Shown: one piece after another, positions 22,047-33,233 of the stretch
Layout: each line of letters begins with the position of its first letter
Numbering within the stretch: the first letter of the stretch is position 1
Assembly (NCBI GenBank): GCA_023052935.1
Contig: CM041292.1
Span: 204,065,799-204,129,798, forward strand
Length of the DNA: 64,000 bases
DNA from: Piezodorus guildinii
Taxonomy: Eukaryota > Arthropoda > Insecta > Hemiptera > Pentatomidae
Direction: 5' to 3'
Notes under the pieces: generated by a model
What the model was told of the DNA's origin: nothing
Databases searched by the model: none
The model's input: only the letters and a program-made list of their open reading frames with translations
Position numbers and translations under genes: made by a program

Positions 22047-22396
22047 ATATTATAATTGAAATAACTTTTAAATAACCTTTCAGAGCCGGAAACATTTCGA
22101 TTATCGTATCACAAGAGAGTGGCATTGCAATTTTATCTATTAAAATCAGCCTGTTATTTGAGCATACAGAGAGGAGGTCAGTCTCTTCCTCCTCGAAAAA
22201 TTATTAGGTTAAATAAATATCTTTAAAATTATTATTAATGAAATATGCAACTGTTTTTTTTAACAATATATCACGTGATTAAAAATCTGATGCAGGCAAC
22301 ACACAATTTTCAGTTACCTCCGTTTTTAGAATCAATTAAAGAATTTTCAAATACAGTTAGAGTTAAAAATAGAGTGAAACTATTAAAGAATTAATT

Positions 22397-22408
22397 AAAT
22401 TGAATTTA
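22397..22408. repeat. SINE target duplication, left copy
   Basis: AAATTGAATTTA, repeated at 22698-22709. Confidence 0.85.
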
Positions 22409-22697
22409 GGGATCACTTGTAGCTGGGTGGCTAGCGTAACAGCCTCCCATGCTAAAGGTCACGGGTTCAAATCCGCAAGTGGTCCTAGGACTTTTTAATG
22501 GGAGTAAAAAATCCTTAGTTACGCCGTCCTTCGGAGGGGACGTTAAAAGGTGGTCCCGAGCCTGTGCGATATCAGGTACTCGTTAAAGATCCCTATCCTA
22601 ATAAAACCTGGATAGGCAAAATTTAGGACTCCCACTGTAGCATCGTCCGATTAGCCAAAGCAGCAAAAAGTGACGTTAAAAAAATAAACAAACAAAC
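22409..22697 (+). mobile_element. SINE S1, complete
   Basis: Starts GGGATCACTTGTAGCTGGGT (A-box region), has GGGTTCAAATCC (B box), and ends AAATAAACAAACAAAC. It is inserted in element H with a perfect 12-bp duplication, so S1 was active after this H copy landed. Confidence 0.95.
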
Positions 22698-23734
22698 AAA
22701 TTGAATTTATATAGAAACATGTGTTTTATAAAAAAATCTATTATATTATTATCTAAAATAATCAGTTAGTTTTATGTTCATTTCATCACTCTCTACTAAC
22801 TTTTAAAAGCTCGTGTATGAGATAATATTGTTTCTAAAATCTCAAGCTTTCCAACGGTATATCATACATGTATATTACTGTTCTTATGTTCAAAAACAAA
22901 AATTGCATAAAAATATATTTTTTCAGTTTTCTCCTTTAGTTGGGTATCGAATTCATTAAATTTATACATTTACCTGTTTTTCGTCAGCTGTAACAAGATA
23001 ATATAGTTATTATTATAGAATCAATAAAATTAAAAGTACTTTAGAGAAAGAAAATTTTAAATATCGGCATTTAAGCCCTACCTGACCATTTTAATGAGAA
23101 TGAAACATACATGATATTAAAGCCCATTAAATTTTAGATCGATACAGCGAGTTTAATCAAAATCGTTTTCGAGAAAGTTGAAAAAAAGGTGCAAAAAAAA
23201 AAAAAAATTTTGTAAGGTCTCGGCCCCTATACATTAATTTATTAAGCCCTATCAGACTACTTCAATCAGAATGACCCCTACATGTTATTAAAGCCCGTTC
23301 AATTTTGCATCGATATAGCGAGTTAAATCAAAATGGTTAGGGCCGTTTTTGAGAAAAACGTAAGAAGGTGCAAAATGCATGGTCTAAAGTGGCTCTTCTG
23401 GTTAGCCGATTTTGTGAAAAAGTTGCTGCATTATCTCCGGCGTATAGTTATCTTAAATATGAAATTTCAGTTTCATAGGACTTTTCTTTTACGCGCAGGA
23501 GTAACCACACACACACACACACACACCTTTTTGCGGGACTTGGTCATTTGGACGGCCTGTCGCGTCACTGGCATGAATACCTCTACGTTGAAAATATGTT
23601 AGAGTGTGTGATTGATGATTCACTATCACCAAATCTCACGAATATTCATCTGACTGTTCTCTCCCAGTGTAGCCTTTAAAAAGGCGGCACTTAGGTGCTA
23701 GATACCGCTCGTGAAAACGACAATTTTTCGCAGG

Positions 23735-23965
23735 TTTTAAAAGCTAGTGTAAAGACCACCATAACCATCTTCTATACCCAAAGTCGCGTGTTCGAACCCG
23801 GCAGATTGCACTAGAAGTAAAAAAATCGTCTGTTATTTGTCCTTTTGGAACGGATGTAAAATAGTGGTCCCGATCCTGTGCGACGCCAGGAAATCCCTCT
23901 CCTAATTAAACCTGGATATGCTCAATTCAGGACTTTCACTGCTCGTTTAGCCACAGTGGGCTAAC
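23735..23965 (+). mobile_element. diverged S1-like SINE
   Basis: Has a B box (GTGTTCGAACCCGG), then TAGTGGTCCCGATCCTGTGC, CCTAATTAAACCTGGATATG and AGGACTTTCACTG, in S1 order but with heavy divergence. An ancient or related subfamily. Confidence 0.6.
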
Positions 23966-24395
23966 CGTAACATATAATGAATATACTGCTACGGTCAGGA
24001 CAATGACAGGTAGACCACGCCATGACAGGGGTCCGGACTTGGCTAGAGACTTCTGGACCTGGACAGTCCTCGAAGTATCTAGAACGGCACACCCGCCTCT
24101 GGGCCTCCTTACCTGCCGTGTCTAGAATCTTCGGTGATGGTACAAATACCGGTCCACTACGCCTGGGTCAGTCAGTCTTAATCCGGCTCAACAAGTATCA
24201 GTGATGTATCAGTGAACAGTGACAATGAACCGTTCGTGACAGAGTGACAGTGTAGTGAAACTGTGTGTCAGTTATTGTGATAACCGGTCGGTGGGGAATT
24301 AGAAGTCTGTAGTTTATATATAATTTATAGTTGTAAGTTTTAGAATAAGTCTAGCAGATTGTATAAATTTACGTAAGTAGTTTATTTGTTAGGAA
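23966..24395. other. unassigned; possibly part of an LTR
   Basis: No conserved coding motif. Together with 25685-25860 (AATAAA at about 25787, then about 70 bp ending CCCGTAACA) this could be a solo LTR split by mariner copy 2, but I found no matching ends or target duplication. Confidence 0.25.
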
Positions 24396-24397
24396 TA

Positions 24398-25682
24398 TTG
24401 GGTTGATGCAAAATTAATGCAGGTTTTTAGTAGGTATTGTAAATACGCCATATCTTTACTTTAACCATATATATTTAATCAAAATAATTTCCATCTGAAT
24501 CAATGCACTTTTGCCAACGTTCAACAAGCTTTCTTATTCCACCAGAAAAAAAATCCGAATCCCTGGACTCAATGAAATCACGAAAAGAATTTTCAATGTC
24601 GTCCTGGTTTTGAAAATTTTTCTCCCTCAAAAAGTTGTCCAGATGCCTGAAAAAGTGGAAGTCTGTAGGAGAGAGGTCAGGTGAATAAGGCGGATGTTGG
24701 AGAACTTCGTAGCCCAACTCGTGCAGTCGTCGAGCGTTGGCTGTGCAACGTGTGGTCTGGCGTTATCGTGGAGCAGGATCGGCCCCTTCCGATTCATCAA
24801 TGCTGGGCAAAGACGTTGCAATTTTTGATTCATGCTGTCAATTTCTTGACAGTACTTGTCAGCAGTTATAGTCTCACCTCGATTGAGAAAGCTGTAGTGA
24901 ATGACACCAGCATTATACCACCAAACTGTGACCATAACCTTTTTTGGGTGCAGGTTGGGCTTCGGGAAAGGTTTTGGTTGTTCATCTTTGCCCAGCCATT
25001 GGCTAGAACGCCTTCTGTTGTCGTATAAGATCCATTTTTCATCGCACGTCACAATGCGATCGAGAAATGGATCATTTTTATTGCGTGTCACAAGCATGGA
25101 GCAGATTTCAAAGCGGCGATTTTTTTGGTGGTCGTTTAATTGGTGTGGCACCCACTTGGCCAACTTTTTTTCCTTACCAATTGCTTCCAAGTGGCGTACA
25201 ACTGTGGATTAGTTCACACAGAGTTCCGCCGCCATTTCTCGTGTGGTTTTGGTTGGGTCTTCTTCCACTTTTGACCTCAGCTGGTCGTTGTCCAGAGCAA
25301 GATGACGGCCCCGACCTTCCTTGTCTTCGAGGTCGAAATCTCCTCTGCGAAACTTCTGGAACCAACGCTGCACCGTGCACTCATTAATAGCCCCCTGACC
25401 CCACACTTCATTAATATTACGAGCCGTTTGCGCAGCGCTGCGCCCTAATTTAAATTCGTAAAAATAAATTTGACGAAAATCGCACTTTGACATTTTCGAT
25501 TCAAGACCTTTGAACACACTGAACAAAACGATTTTACTAAACAAATTCATGGTGAAAGAGAGGGTATTAGATAAGGTTTGTTTTGGTATAATAATGATCA
25601 ATGTTAGGATTAGCTTTGTTTACACAATTGGAATTAAGATATTGCAATAGAGGAAACCTGCATTAATTTCGCATCAGCCCGA
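24398..25682 (-). mobile_element. mariner (cecropia-type), copy 2
   Basis: 1285 bp between TA dinucleotides (24396-24397 and 25683-25684). Its 5' terminal repeat (right end) is TCGGGCTGATGCGAAATTAA and its 3' one (left end) TTGGGTTGATGCAAAATTAA, the same asymmetry as copy 1. Near identical to copy 1 along its length. Confidence 0.95.
24475..25493 (-). pseudogene. mariner transposase, two lesions
   Basis: Same protein as copy 1 but dead. A C-to-T change turns the Gln after ELCVN (near 25209) into a stop, within the DNA-binding half. A single-base deletion near 24733 shifts the frame just after HDNARPHVAQPTL, so the third catalytic Asp falls in another frame. Only two lesions and otherwise near identity point to recent inactivation. 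The terminal repeats look usable by an intact transposase such as copy 1. Confidence 0.95.
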
Positions 25683-25684
25683 TA

Positions 25685-26550
25685 CCTCATTTTATATGTA
25701 TACTGTTTAGTAGTTAAGCTAGTAATTCAATTATTATTGTAACTATAGTGGTTAGTAATCGCTTTGTATTTGTACATTCTGTATTTAATAAATATTTGTA
25801 ATTTGTAAACTGGAGTAGTTCATTTCTCACACCCCGTAGCCCGTAACAAGACATATTAAAATTAAAAATAGGTTAGATTGAATTTTCTTTCCTATTTCAA
25901 AGAATTCGAACGACCCCCCGAATCACCGAGATTTCTAAAGATTTTTTAATTAAATATTTATATTTATTGTTAATAAAATAGCAGAGGATATGATTGGTTA
26001 CTGTTATTTTTGGTGTATACCTAGCAAGGTTACTCAAATATACCTTTTTATTTGCAAGGAACTCTAACAATTTTACAACATTTTTTGCTACTATAACATT
26101 CACAACTATCCAGTTAACTTCATAAATCTCGTACTATTTAACTTGGATGCTTTATCCTCATGAGAACATACTGAGGTTAGGCCAGAACGTACAAACATAA
26201 TCAGGACAACGGTAACAATATCTCATAACATTGCTAACAAGGGAACTGTTTAATCTGCCAGAACTAAACCAGAGTCGTACATTAAACATATTACCAACAG
26301 AAACAAACTGTTTTAGGATTGCGTTGAAACGTAAACCATCAGTAAATGTGTTTAATGGCCATGAAGTTTCTCTGCTTGATTTTCACACAGTTGAATCATT
26401 AGTTGAGAACTATGTGTAGCTCCTTTGTGTTTGACGGTTCAGAAGCGAGCAAACAGACAATGAAAGCTTTTAGGATCAACATCTCTATTATAAAAAAATG
26501 TTTTGTAAGATATTATCAAGTGTTTTACACTTCACCCGATTCATAGAACA
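25685..26550. other. unassigned stretch
   Basis: 25685-25860 may be the 3' part of an LTR (see 23966-24395). 25860-26550 has two open frames of 60-70 codons without familiar motifs; no gene called. Confidence 0.35.
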
Positions 26551-27084
26551 TCTATACTAATATTATAAAGCTGAAGGGTTTGTTTGTTTGAACGCGCTAA
26601 TATCAGAAACCACTGGTTCAGATTGTAAAATTCTTTTTGTGATAGATAGTCCATTTATCGAGGAAAGCTATAGGCTATATGACATTACGCTGCGACCAAT
26701 AGGAGTAAAGAATCAGTGGAAAATCTGGGAAAAAATGGAGGAAATTAGCCTCGCATCCCAACGATTCCAAATGATTTAGCTTTTAATTTTAAAATAACAC
26801 AATTTCCGGTTAAGTTATTTTTTGCTGTAATAATTAATAAATCGATTTGAAAAACAGTTAAACATGTAGGAATCAATTTACGTCAAGATCGGGTTGCGGA
26901 GAAAATCAGTATGTTCTTCTGCCACAAGAAAATAAAACCAAAAATATCATTTATGCAGAAGTACTTAAAACTATTGGGTTGTCCGAAAAGTTCTTAAAGA
27001 TTTTAAAAATAAAATTTACTTTTAACTTTTTCTACTAAAAATGGATCACGAAGCTAATGTTATGCCTTAAATTCTCACGGAATT

Positions 27085-27096
27085 AACTATTTTATA
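27085..27096. repeat. SINE target duplication, left copy
   Basis: AACTATTTTATA, repeated at 27396-27407. Confidence 0.85.
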
Positions 27097-27395
27097 GGGA
27101 TCACTTGTACCTGGGTGGCTAGCGTAACAGCCTCTCATGCTAAAGGTCACGGGTTCAAACCCGCAGGTGGTCCTAGGATTTTTTAATGGGATGGTTATCC
27201 TTATGGGAGTAGAAAATCCTTAGTTACGCCGTCCTTCGAAGGGGACGTTAAAAGGTGGTCCCGAGCCTGTGCGATGTCAGGTACTTGTTAAAGACCCCTA
27301 TCCTAATAAAACCTGGATAGGCAAAATATAGGACTCCCACTGTAGCATCGTCCGATTAGCCAGAGTAGCATAAAGTGACGTTAAATAAATAAACA
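27097..27395 (+). mobile_element. SINE S1, complete
   Basis: Head GGGATCACTTGTACCTGGGT, B box GGGTTCAAACCC, tail TTAAATAAATAAAC. A small extra GATGGTTATCCTTATGGGAG block follows the head. Perfect 12-bp duplication. Confidence 0.95.
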
Positions 27396-27589
27396 AACTA
27401 TTTTATATCAATTACTACTAGAGTCAATCTATATAACTAAAAACATAATAAATACTGTAAATTACAAGACAGATTAAAAAAAAAAAAGTCAAAATTATGC
27501 AGATATAATTAATAAATTGAATTTCTGATTTTGATTGATAATAAAAAATAAAATAAATAAAAATTATGTGTATGGGTGTGCGTATGTGT

Positions 27590-27595
27590 ATGTAT

Positions 27596-27658
<63 letters not shown>

Positions 27659-27710
27659 CTCTCTCTCTCTCTCTCTCTCTCCCTCTATATATATATATAT
27701 ATAATTAATC
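27590..27710. repeat. compound microsatellite
   Basis: (CA), then (TA) of about 25 units, then (CT) of about 12 units, then (TA). Confidence 0.95.
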
Positions 27711-28093
27711 TCTAACCTAGATAAAAATTATTTTGCGGATATTTGAAAACATTGAATAGCACAAGAAATGAATTAGATAAATGCTAATTTAGTCTACATG
27801 ATAGTTGCATGTGCATAGCAACAAAAGGTTGAAATAATTAATATGTGACAATGAAAAGATAAATTTTAACAGAATTATTCATATCTGGGAACTAAATATG
27901 AATAATACTACAATAGTAATTGACCTATATTAGGATATAATATGGAAATAAATGTAAGTAGAATTCTAATAATAAACAGATTGTAAATATTTTAAATGAT
28001 AAATTTATTCTAATTTATTGATAATGTGTTGTTAATGTATGTATAGTTGCTTATAATATTTATTCGATTATATTTTAGATGATATTTGAAAAT

Positions 28094-28123
28094 CTGAAGA
28101 TGAGGCATAAGGTACCTCGAAAC
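28094..28123 (+). ncRNA. hammerhead ribozyme-like core
   Basis: CTGAAGA, one extra T, stem GAGG / CCTC with a 9-nt loop, GAAAC. It has the same architecture as P1-P3 with an unrelated stem, inside Helitron A. Probably a remnant of a Penelope-like repeat. Confidence 0.4.
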
Positions 28124-28654
28124 GTAATGTTTTAATAATCATGTTTTATATGTTATGATAAATAAATATATAAACAAATTAGAAGAGACTGTTCCGAATA
28201 ATATATTCATAAGGAATTAACTATGTTTACACACTGAATTCGTTTTTATTAAAGCTCAGTAGTGTAGTTTATTGCAAACCAACATGAGTGACAATTCAGT
28301 TCATTTACGTTCTGTCTACAAAGGAAATCCTACTCTTCGGAAGATGACGTCAAAATGGACATTTATTGTTCTTCAGGAGTAAGGACAGTGATTTTTGAAA
28401 AAAAATAAAATAAAATAAATAAATAAAAAAAAGGATAATGGACCCTTCAAGCCGTTGGAAAAGGGTAATGGCTAACGGTGGTAACTATTTTGTAGATTAA
28501 ATAAATCAATTGTAAGCTGTTCATCAATTTTAATTTTTGTCCTAATTTTCTCTACGGATTTTCCGGAAACAATATATTCTTTTAAAAACGTCTTAATAGC
28601 GATCATAACAGAAATTGACGCAGACGCAGACAGAAAGTCGCGGGCAAGAGCTAG

Positions 28655-29026
28655 TGACTAAATGAAACAGTAAATAAAGTAACCAAGGTACTGGAGATGA
28701 TTTATATAGACATCTAAAAAGTCTGAATTGAACAAAATCTTATTAGTTTACTATTAAGCTATTGGATTAAGGATTACAAAGCTTCTTGGACGATTTTTTA
28801 CTTAAATTCATAACTACATAAAAAGGGATTAATTTGTGAGGCACACAAAGGTAAACTGTGAGGCACATGTGCTCATTCAACTTGCGTCTCAGACCCTCTA
28901 TTGCAAACCTGCTTTGGATCTTGCCATTGCCTGCAATTTTTGGCAGGGAATACCTTACCTCTGGCTGCCACTTGATGGCGTTGTGCTCTTGATAATGATA
29001 ATGTCTGCTAGAGGGCAGCACTTAAA
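28655..29026. other. unassigned stretch
   Basis: No gene or known repeat recognised between Helitron A and the LINE. Confidence 0.4.
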
Positions 29027-29036
29027 ATATGTTAAG
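29027..29036. repeat. LINE target duplication, left copy
   Basis: ATATGTTAAG, repeated at 30428-30437. Confidence 0.75.
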
Positions 29037-30208
29037 TCTTTGCGCAGAATCTGGCTTACCACCATTATCTTACCGACGCGATAAACTGGCCATCAACTAC
29101 ATCACCAAACTATTCACACAATCTACCCATCCTACCCACAGATACATCTTTAAACCTAAATACTCCACAAAATTTCAACTAAAGGCTAAACCAACCTTAC
29201 CACTAGCAGAAAGAATGTTATCCGCCGTTACCCAGTTAAAATTAATTAATATAAATTCAATAGAAAACAGGACCCCACCATGGACATTTCAAAAACCCCA
29301 TCTATATCTTCAATTGACAAACTTTACTAAAGAGAATTCCAATTCAAAAGATTTCAAAAAACGCTTTGAGAAGATCATCAGCGCATTGCCTAGCCACAAG
29401 TCAATATTCACAGATGGTTCAAAGTCGGACTCATCCACTGGTTCATCTTTTGTTGCGTCAGATTGCACCTACAAGTCGAAGCTTCATCAATTTTGCTCTG
29501 TCTATACTGCTGAAGTGAATGCGATCGCAATGGCTTTAGATTATTCTAGAACTCTCCCAATAGAAAATGTCATCATAGCCTCAGATTCATTGAGCGCTCT
29601 AAAAGCTCTTGACAATATGTATTCCAGTCATCCAGGAATTTTAAGAATCTTGGAATTGACCAAATCAATGGCTGAAGACGGAAAAATAATTCATTATGTC
29701 TGGATACCGGGCCATATGGGGATAATGAGAAATGAAATGGCAGATAAGGCAGCCAAAGAGGCTCTCACTCTCCCTGGTCGTGGTAAAGCACTGTTAACAC
29801 CATCAGAACTAGCGCGCCCTCTAATTGAAAATGTTTTTAAGAAATGGGATGAAACATGGAAAAAACAGCTATCCAAGCAAGCTGAAAGCGATTAAGAGAG
29901 AGCCAAAGTCTTGGAAAACCTCAAATCGCATCAACCGCAGAGAGGAGGTGGTCCTGGCCCGCCTGAGAATCGGACATACAAGGTTAACCCATGGGCACTT
30001 AATATCTAAGGATTTGCCCCCAAGATGTCAGCATTGTGGGCGAGCCCTGACAGTTACTCACATTTTCGAGGATTGTCCCTTCTACACAGGGAAATTGAAC
30101 CAAAGGGGAATACCACTCAATGTAGCGGTTGCTTTGGGGAACGATATAAATAGAATTGACGAATTGATGTGCTTTCTTACGGAAATGGACTTTTACAAGC
30201 AGATTTGA
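29037..30208 (+). pseudogene. LINE ORF2 C-terminus: RNase H and CCHC knuckle, frameshifted
   Basis: The first frame (to 29895) starts after the reverse transcriptase at SLCAESGLPPLSYRRDK. It then holds a complete RNase H domain: IFTDGSKSDSSTG (first Asp), YTAEVNAIAMAL (Glu), IIASDSLSALKAL (Asp) and WIPGHMGIMRNEMADKAAKE (His and final Asp). A frameshift near 29880 moves the rest into another frame, which encodes LARLRIGHTRLTHG and the knuckle CQHCGRALTVTHIFEDC. The RNase H removes RNA from the hybrid during reverse transcription. With the polymerase missing it cannot act in retrotransposition. Confidence 0.9.
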
Positions 30209-30427
30209 AAATTGTATTTTACTTTTTTTTTTTTATTTTAACCTTTTCTTATTTATTATTATAATTTTCTTACTAGTGATTATTCTTATAGTTAATTGTT
30301 TTCAACTATTTGTTGTTATTTGTTTTTTAGTAAAATTATTTAACCTTAAATTAGTTTCTAAAAATGAGTGTCTGGCACTGATGACCCAGATGTTTTGTGC
30401 CAATAAAATATAACAACCAACCAACCG
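29037..30427 (+). mobile_element. 5'-truncated LINE with RNase H (I/R1-like group)
   Basis: A 1.39-kb insertion with a 10-bp target duplication, a C-terminal coding part, a 3' UTR ending in AATAAAATATAAC and a CAACCAACCAACC tail. Short tandem tails instead of poly(A) occur in several LINE clades. Confidence 0.85.
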
Positions 30428-30437
30428 ATATGTTAAG

Positions 30438-30956
30438 GGCCCTGTTTCCTTAACATATTTTTGCACTTTTCTCTTTTAGTTGTCATTCAAATTCGATCAA
30501 CTTCCATACTCAGCCGTTATTTATCAATAGTAATAAGATGATGTGCCGAAATTGTTTGAAAACTACAAAATTAAAGGTACTTTATAGAAAGCAAAATTAA
30601 AATATAGGCATTAAGGACCTTTCAAACTATTTCAATCAGAATAAAACCTACATGATATATAAGTCTATTAAATTTTACATCGATATGGCTAGTCTTAATT
30701 AAAAGAGTTAGAACCGTTTTTAAGAAAATCGTAAAATGTTGCAAAATGCATGGTATAAGGTAGCACTTTCAGTCAGCCGAATTTTGTGAACAAGTTGCTG
30801 TAACATCTCGGGCGTATAATTGTCTTAAATTTGAAATTTCAGTTTCGTAAATCTTTTCGTTTTCGCGCTAGACTTACCGCACACACACGAAAACTGAAAA
30901 ATTCGAAAATTTTCACGATTGCAATACTATATATTTCATATATAGGTAAGTGAAAG
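30438..30956 (+). mobile_element. element H, 5'-truncated
   Basis: From CTCTTTTAGTTG through GTGCAAAATGC-type sequence to TATATATTTCATATATAGGTAAGTGAAAGT. Has the diverged hairpin variant; the 5' half is missing. Confidence 0.75.
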
Positions 30957-31179
30957 TGAAAATGGTCCGTGTATCAAACACTTCTTAAGTTTAAAAAAAT
31001 AATGTATACGTTCATCTCAGTTTTTATAGAAAATTAATTTAATTAGAATGAAAACTTACTTTTGTAACTAAATTCTATAAATTATTAATTAGAATAAGGA
31101 AATAGTTTCATGGATTTACGAATACATATCTATTAACTTATAAGAACTTTGCGTTTTTTAAGGTATCAGGCATAAATTA

Positions 31180-32078
31180 TTGGGTTGATGCAAAATTAAT
31201 GCAGGTTTCCTCTATTGCAATATCTTAATTCCAATTGTGTAAACAAAGCTAATCCTAACATTGATCATTATTATACCAAAACAAACCTTATCTAATACCC
31301 TCTCTTTCACCATGAATTTGTTTAGTAAAATCGTTTTGTTCAGTGTGCTCAAAGGTCTTGAATCGAAAATGTCAAAGTGCGATTTTCGTCAAATTTATTT
31401 TTACGAATTTAAATTAGGGCGCAGCGCTGCGCAAACGGCTCGTAATATTAATGAAGTGTGGGGTCAGGGGGCTATTAATGAGTGCACGGTGCAGCGTTGG
31501 TTCCAGAAGTTTCGCAGAGGAGATTTCGACCTCGAAGACAAGGAAGGTCGGGGCCGTCATCTTGCTCTGGACAACGACCAGCTGAGGTCAAAAGTGGAAG
31601 AAGACCCAACCAAAACCACATGAGAAATGGCGGCGGAACTCGGAACTCAAAAATTGCAACGTCTTTGCCCAGCATTGATGAATCGGAAGGGGCCGATCCT
31701 GCTCCACGATAACGCCAGACCACACGTTGCACAACCAACGCTTCGACGACTGCACGAGTTGGGCTACGAAGTTCTCCAACATCCGCCTTATTCACCTGAC
31801 CTCTCTCCTACAGACTTCCACTTTTTCAGGCATCTGGACAACTTTTTGAGGGAGAAAAATTTTCAAAACCAGGACGACATTGAAAATTCTTTTCGTGATT
31901 TCATTGAGTCCAGGGATTCGGATTTTTTTTCTGGTGGAATAAGAAAGCTTGTTGAACGTTGGCAAAAGTGCATTGATTCAGATGGAAATTATTTTGATTA
32001 AATATATATGGTTAAAGTAAAGATATGGCGTATTTACAATACCTACTAAAAACCTGCATTAATTTTGCATCAACCCAA
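31180..32078 (+). mobile_element. mariner (cecropia-type), internally deleted copy 3
   Basis: 899 bp between TA dinucleotides. Both terminal repeats start TTGGGTTGATGCAAAATTAA, so they are symmetric, unlike copies 1 and 2. About 387 bp is missing between GGCGGAACTCGG and CAAAAATTGCAACG. Confidence 0.95.
31369..32001 (+). pseudogene. mariner transposase, deleted
   Basis: The N-terminal DNA-binding region is intact up to PTKTT, then CGA to TGA makes a stop at 31621. The deletion removes the second helix-turn-helix, the linker WVPHQL and the first catalytic Asp. The C-terminal part keeps HDNARPHVA and PYSPDLSPTD. Non-autonomous. Confidence 0.95.
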
Positions 32079-32080
32079 TA

Positions 32081-32549
32081 CATTGAATTATTATAAATCT
32101 AAGAAAATATTTTTTTATAAAATAATTTCAGAACTCATATTTATATTATCCCTTCCGTTAAAAAAAAAAAAAAAAAAAAAAAAAATATGGATAAGTTACC
32201 TTCGTTTTAATTGGAAAGAGATTGAATGTAGTATAAATGGTTGATTCAGAACTGGATACTCACCTAAAACAAAAAGAAAAGATAAATTAATAATTTTTGT
32301 ATTTACGAATATAAAATATCATTTTTAAAATATATTATACATAGTAAATTACTAGATATAATTCTAAGAATGGCAGTTTTTAACTGAGAAAGTTTTATTT
32401 AGTAATATTTTTAAAATAAAAATGTTAGATCTTTCATAGTTACTATAATTACTCAATTTATGAATGGATTAAGTTTAAAAAAGAAAGAAAGATAATAAAG
32501 GAATTAATTTGATTAAGCTATTAAAGTAAGGTAAATTACTGTAATTAAG
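32081..32549. other. AT-rich stretch with A-run
   Basis: A-run at about 32160-32184; nothing else recognised. Confidence 0.45.
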
Positions 32550-32912
32550 GAAAATAAGGTACTGCGTAAAATATTTGATCCGAAGAGAGATGAGGCCACT
32601 GGGGAGTTTAGAAGGTTGCACAACGCGGAATTGCGGAGCTTATACCCTATGAATATAATCGAGTTGATAGCATCGCGGAGACGCTAATGGGCGAGTAAAG
32701 TTGTCGGGTTCCGTGAGGAACGGACTCCCAGGAAGTTGTTATTCGCTGAACCGACTGGTAGGCGTCCGAAAGGTAGGCCGAAGCGCCGATGGGAGGATTA
32801 CGTAAAGGCATGGGGGCATGGGCTTGATCGGTGATCATTAGACGAACTTGTGTAAGCGGAATTTGGGGGTATCGGCATCGAAACTTCGGGTTCGGTAAGC
32901 CTATGATTATTA
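32550..32912 (+). mobile_element. RTE-like LINE, 3' fragment
   Basis: Matches the RTE at 59578-62827 from AAGGTACTGCGTAAAATATT (VLRKIFGPKRDE region) to GGGTTCGGTAAGCCTA. Several substitutions and a stop; no long (ATT)n tail remains. Confidence 0.85.
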
Positions 32913-33144
32913 AGTTTTAATCATAAGCTTTAATGTTCAAATGTAGATATATCAAATTCACTTACTTCTCTGATTGAGATAAAGTTTTTAAAAGAGTTGG
33001 AAAATAAAACAAAATTCATGCATTCCTTGTATTCAAACATTTCTTGAAAATAAATTGTTATTATTTATAATGATTATTTAAACTTGGATACGATTTAACT
33101 TATAAAAATGATCGATTGATTAGACATCGATATGACGAGTTAGA

Positions 33145-33157
33145 TAAAAAAAAAATT
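33145..33157. repeat. 13-bp target duplication of P2, left copy
   Basis: T, ten A and TT, repeated at 34584-34596. Low complexity, but the exact length matches P1 and P3. Confidence 0.6.
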
Positions 33158-33233
33158 ACTGAAGGAATTAGTCCGGGTGGCGGTCATTAAATGAAACAAC
33201 TGAATAGTTTCAACTATTTTATTGTTTGCCAAC

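Larger units (their letters stand above)
22286..23553 (+). mobile_element. element H copy plus second H piece, with SINE inside
   Basis: Starts TCTGATGCAGGCAACACACA and runs through H to about 23200. A second H piece then restarts at AAGCCCTATCAGAC (about 23248) and reaches CACCTTTTTGCGGGACTTGG. The terminal hairpin is missing; the copy is truncated at 23553. S1 is nested at 22409-22697. Confidence 0.75.
26974..28575. mobile_element. possible decayed mariner-like shell inside Helitron A
   Basis: At 26972 the Helitron is broken at TA followed by TTGGGTTGTCCGAAAAGTTC, the look of a mariner-type terminal repeat. The Helitron resumes at about 28577 after CGGATTTTCCGGAAACAATA, a degraded inverse of the same. 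Between them I see no transposase, only later insertions. Weak. Confidence 0.35.
26551..28654 (+). mobile_element. Helitron A, non-autonomous, with nested insertions
   Basis: 5' end TCTATACTAATATTATAAAG preceded by A; 3' end TCGCGGGCAAGAGCTAG followed by T. TC start, CTRR end and A/T insertion are the Helitron rules. The 5' part (CGCGCTAATATCAGAAACC, TTTATCGAGGAAAGCTATAGG) is of a type widespread in insects. No Rep/helicase is encoded. Compared with Helitron B it has about 1.6 kb of extra sequence between 26972 and 28577, containing an S1 and microsatellites. Confidence 0.85.

Noticed and set aside
22409..22490. tRNA gene at the head of S1
   Set aside because: The same head recurs many times with a common 200-bp body and tail; it is the promoter part of a SINE.
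24022..24204. 60-codon forward frame
   Set aside because: Locally less AT-rich than its surroundings but no recognisable protein; not enough to call an exon.
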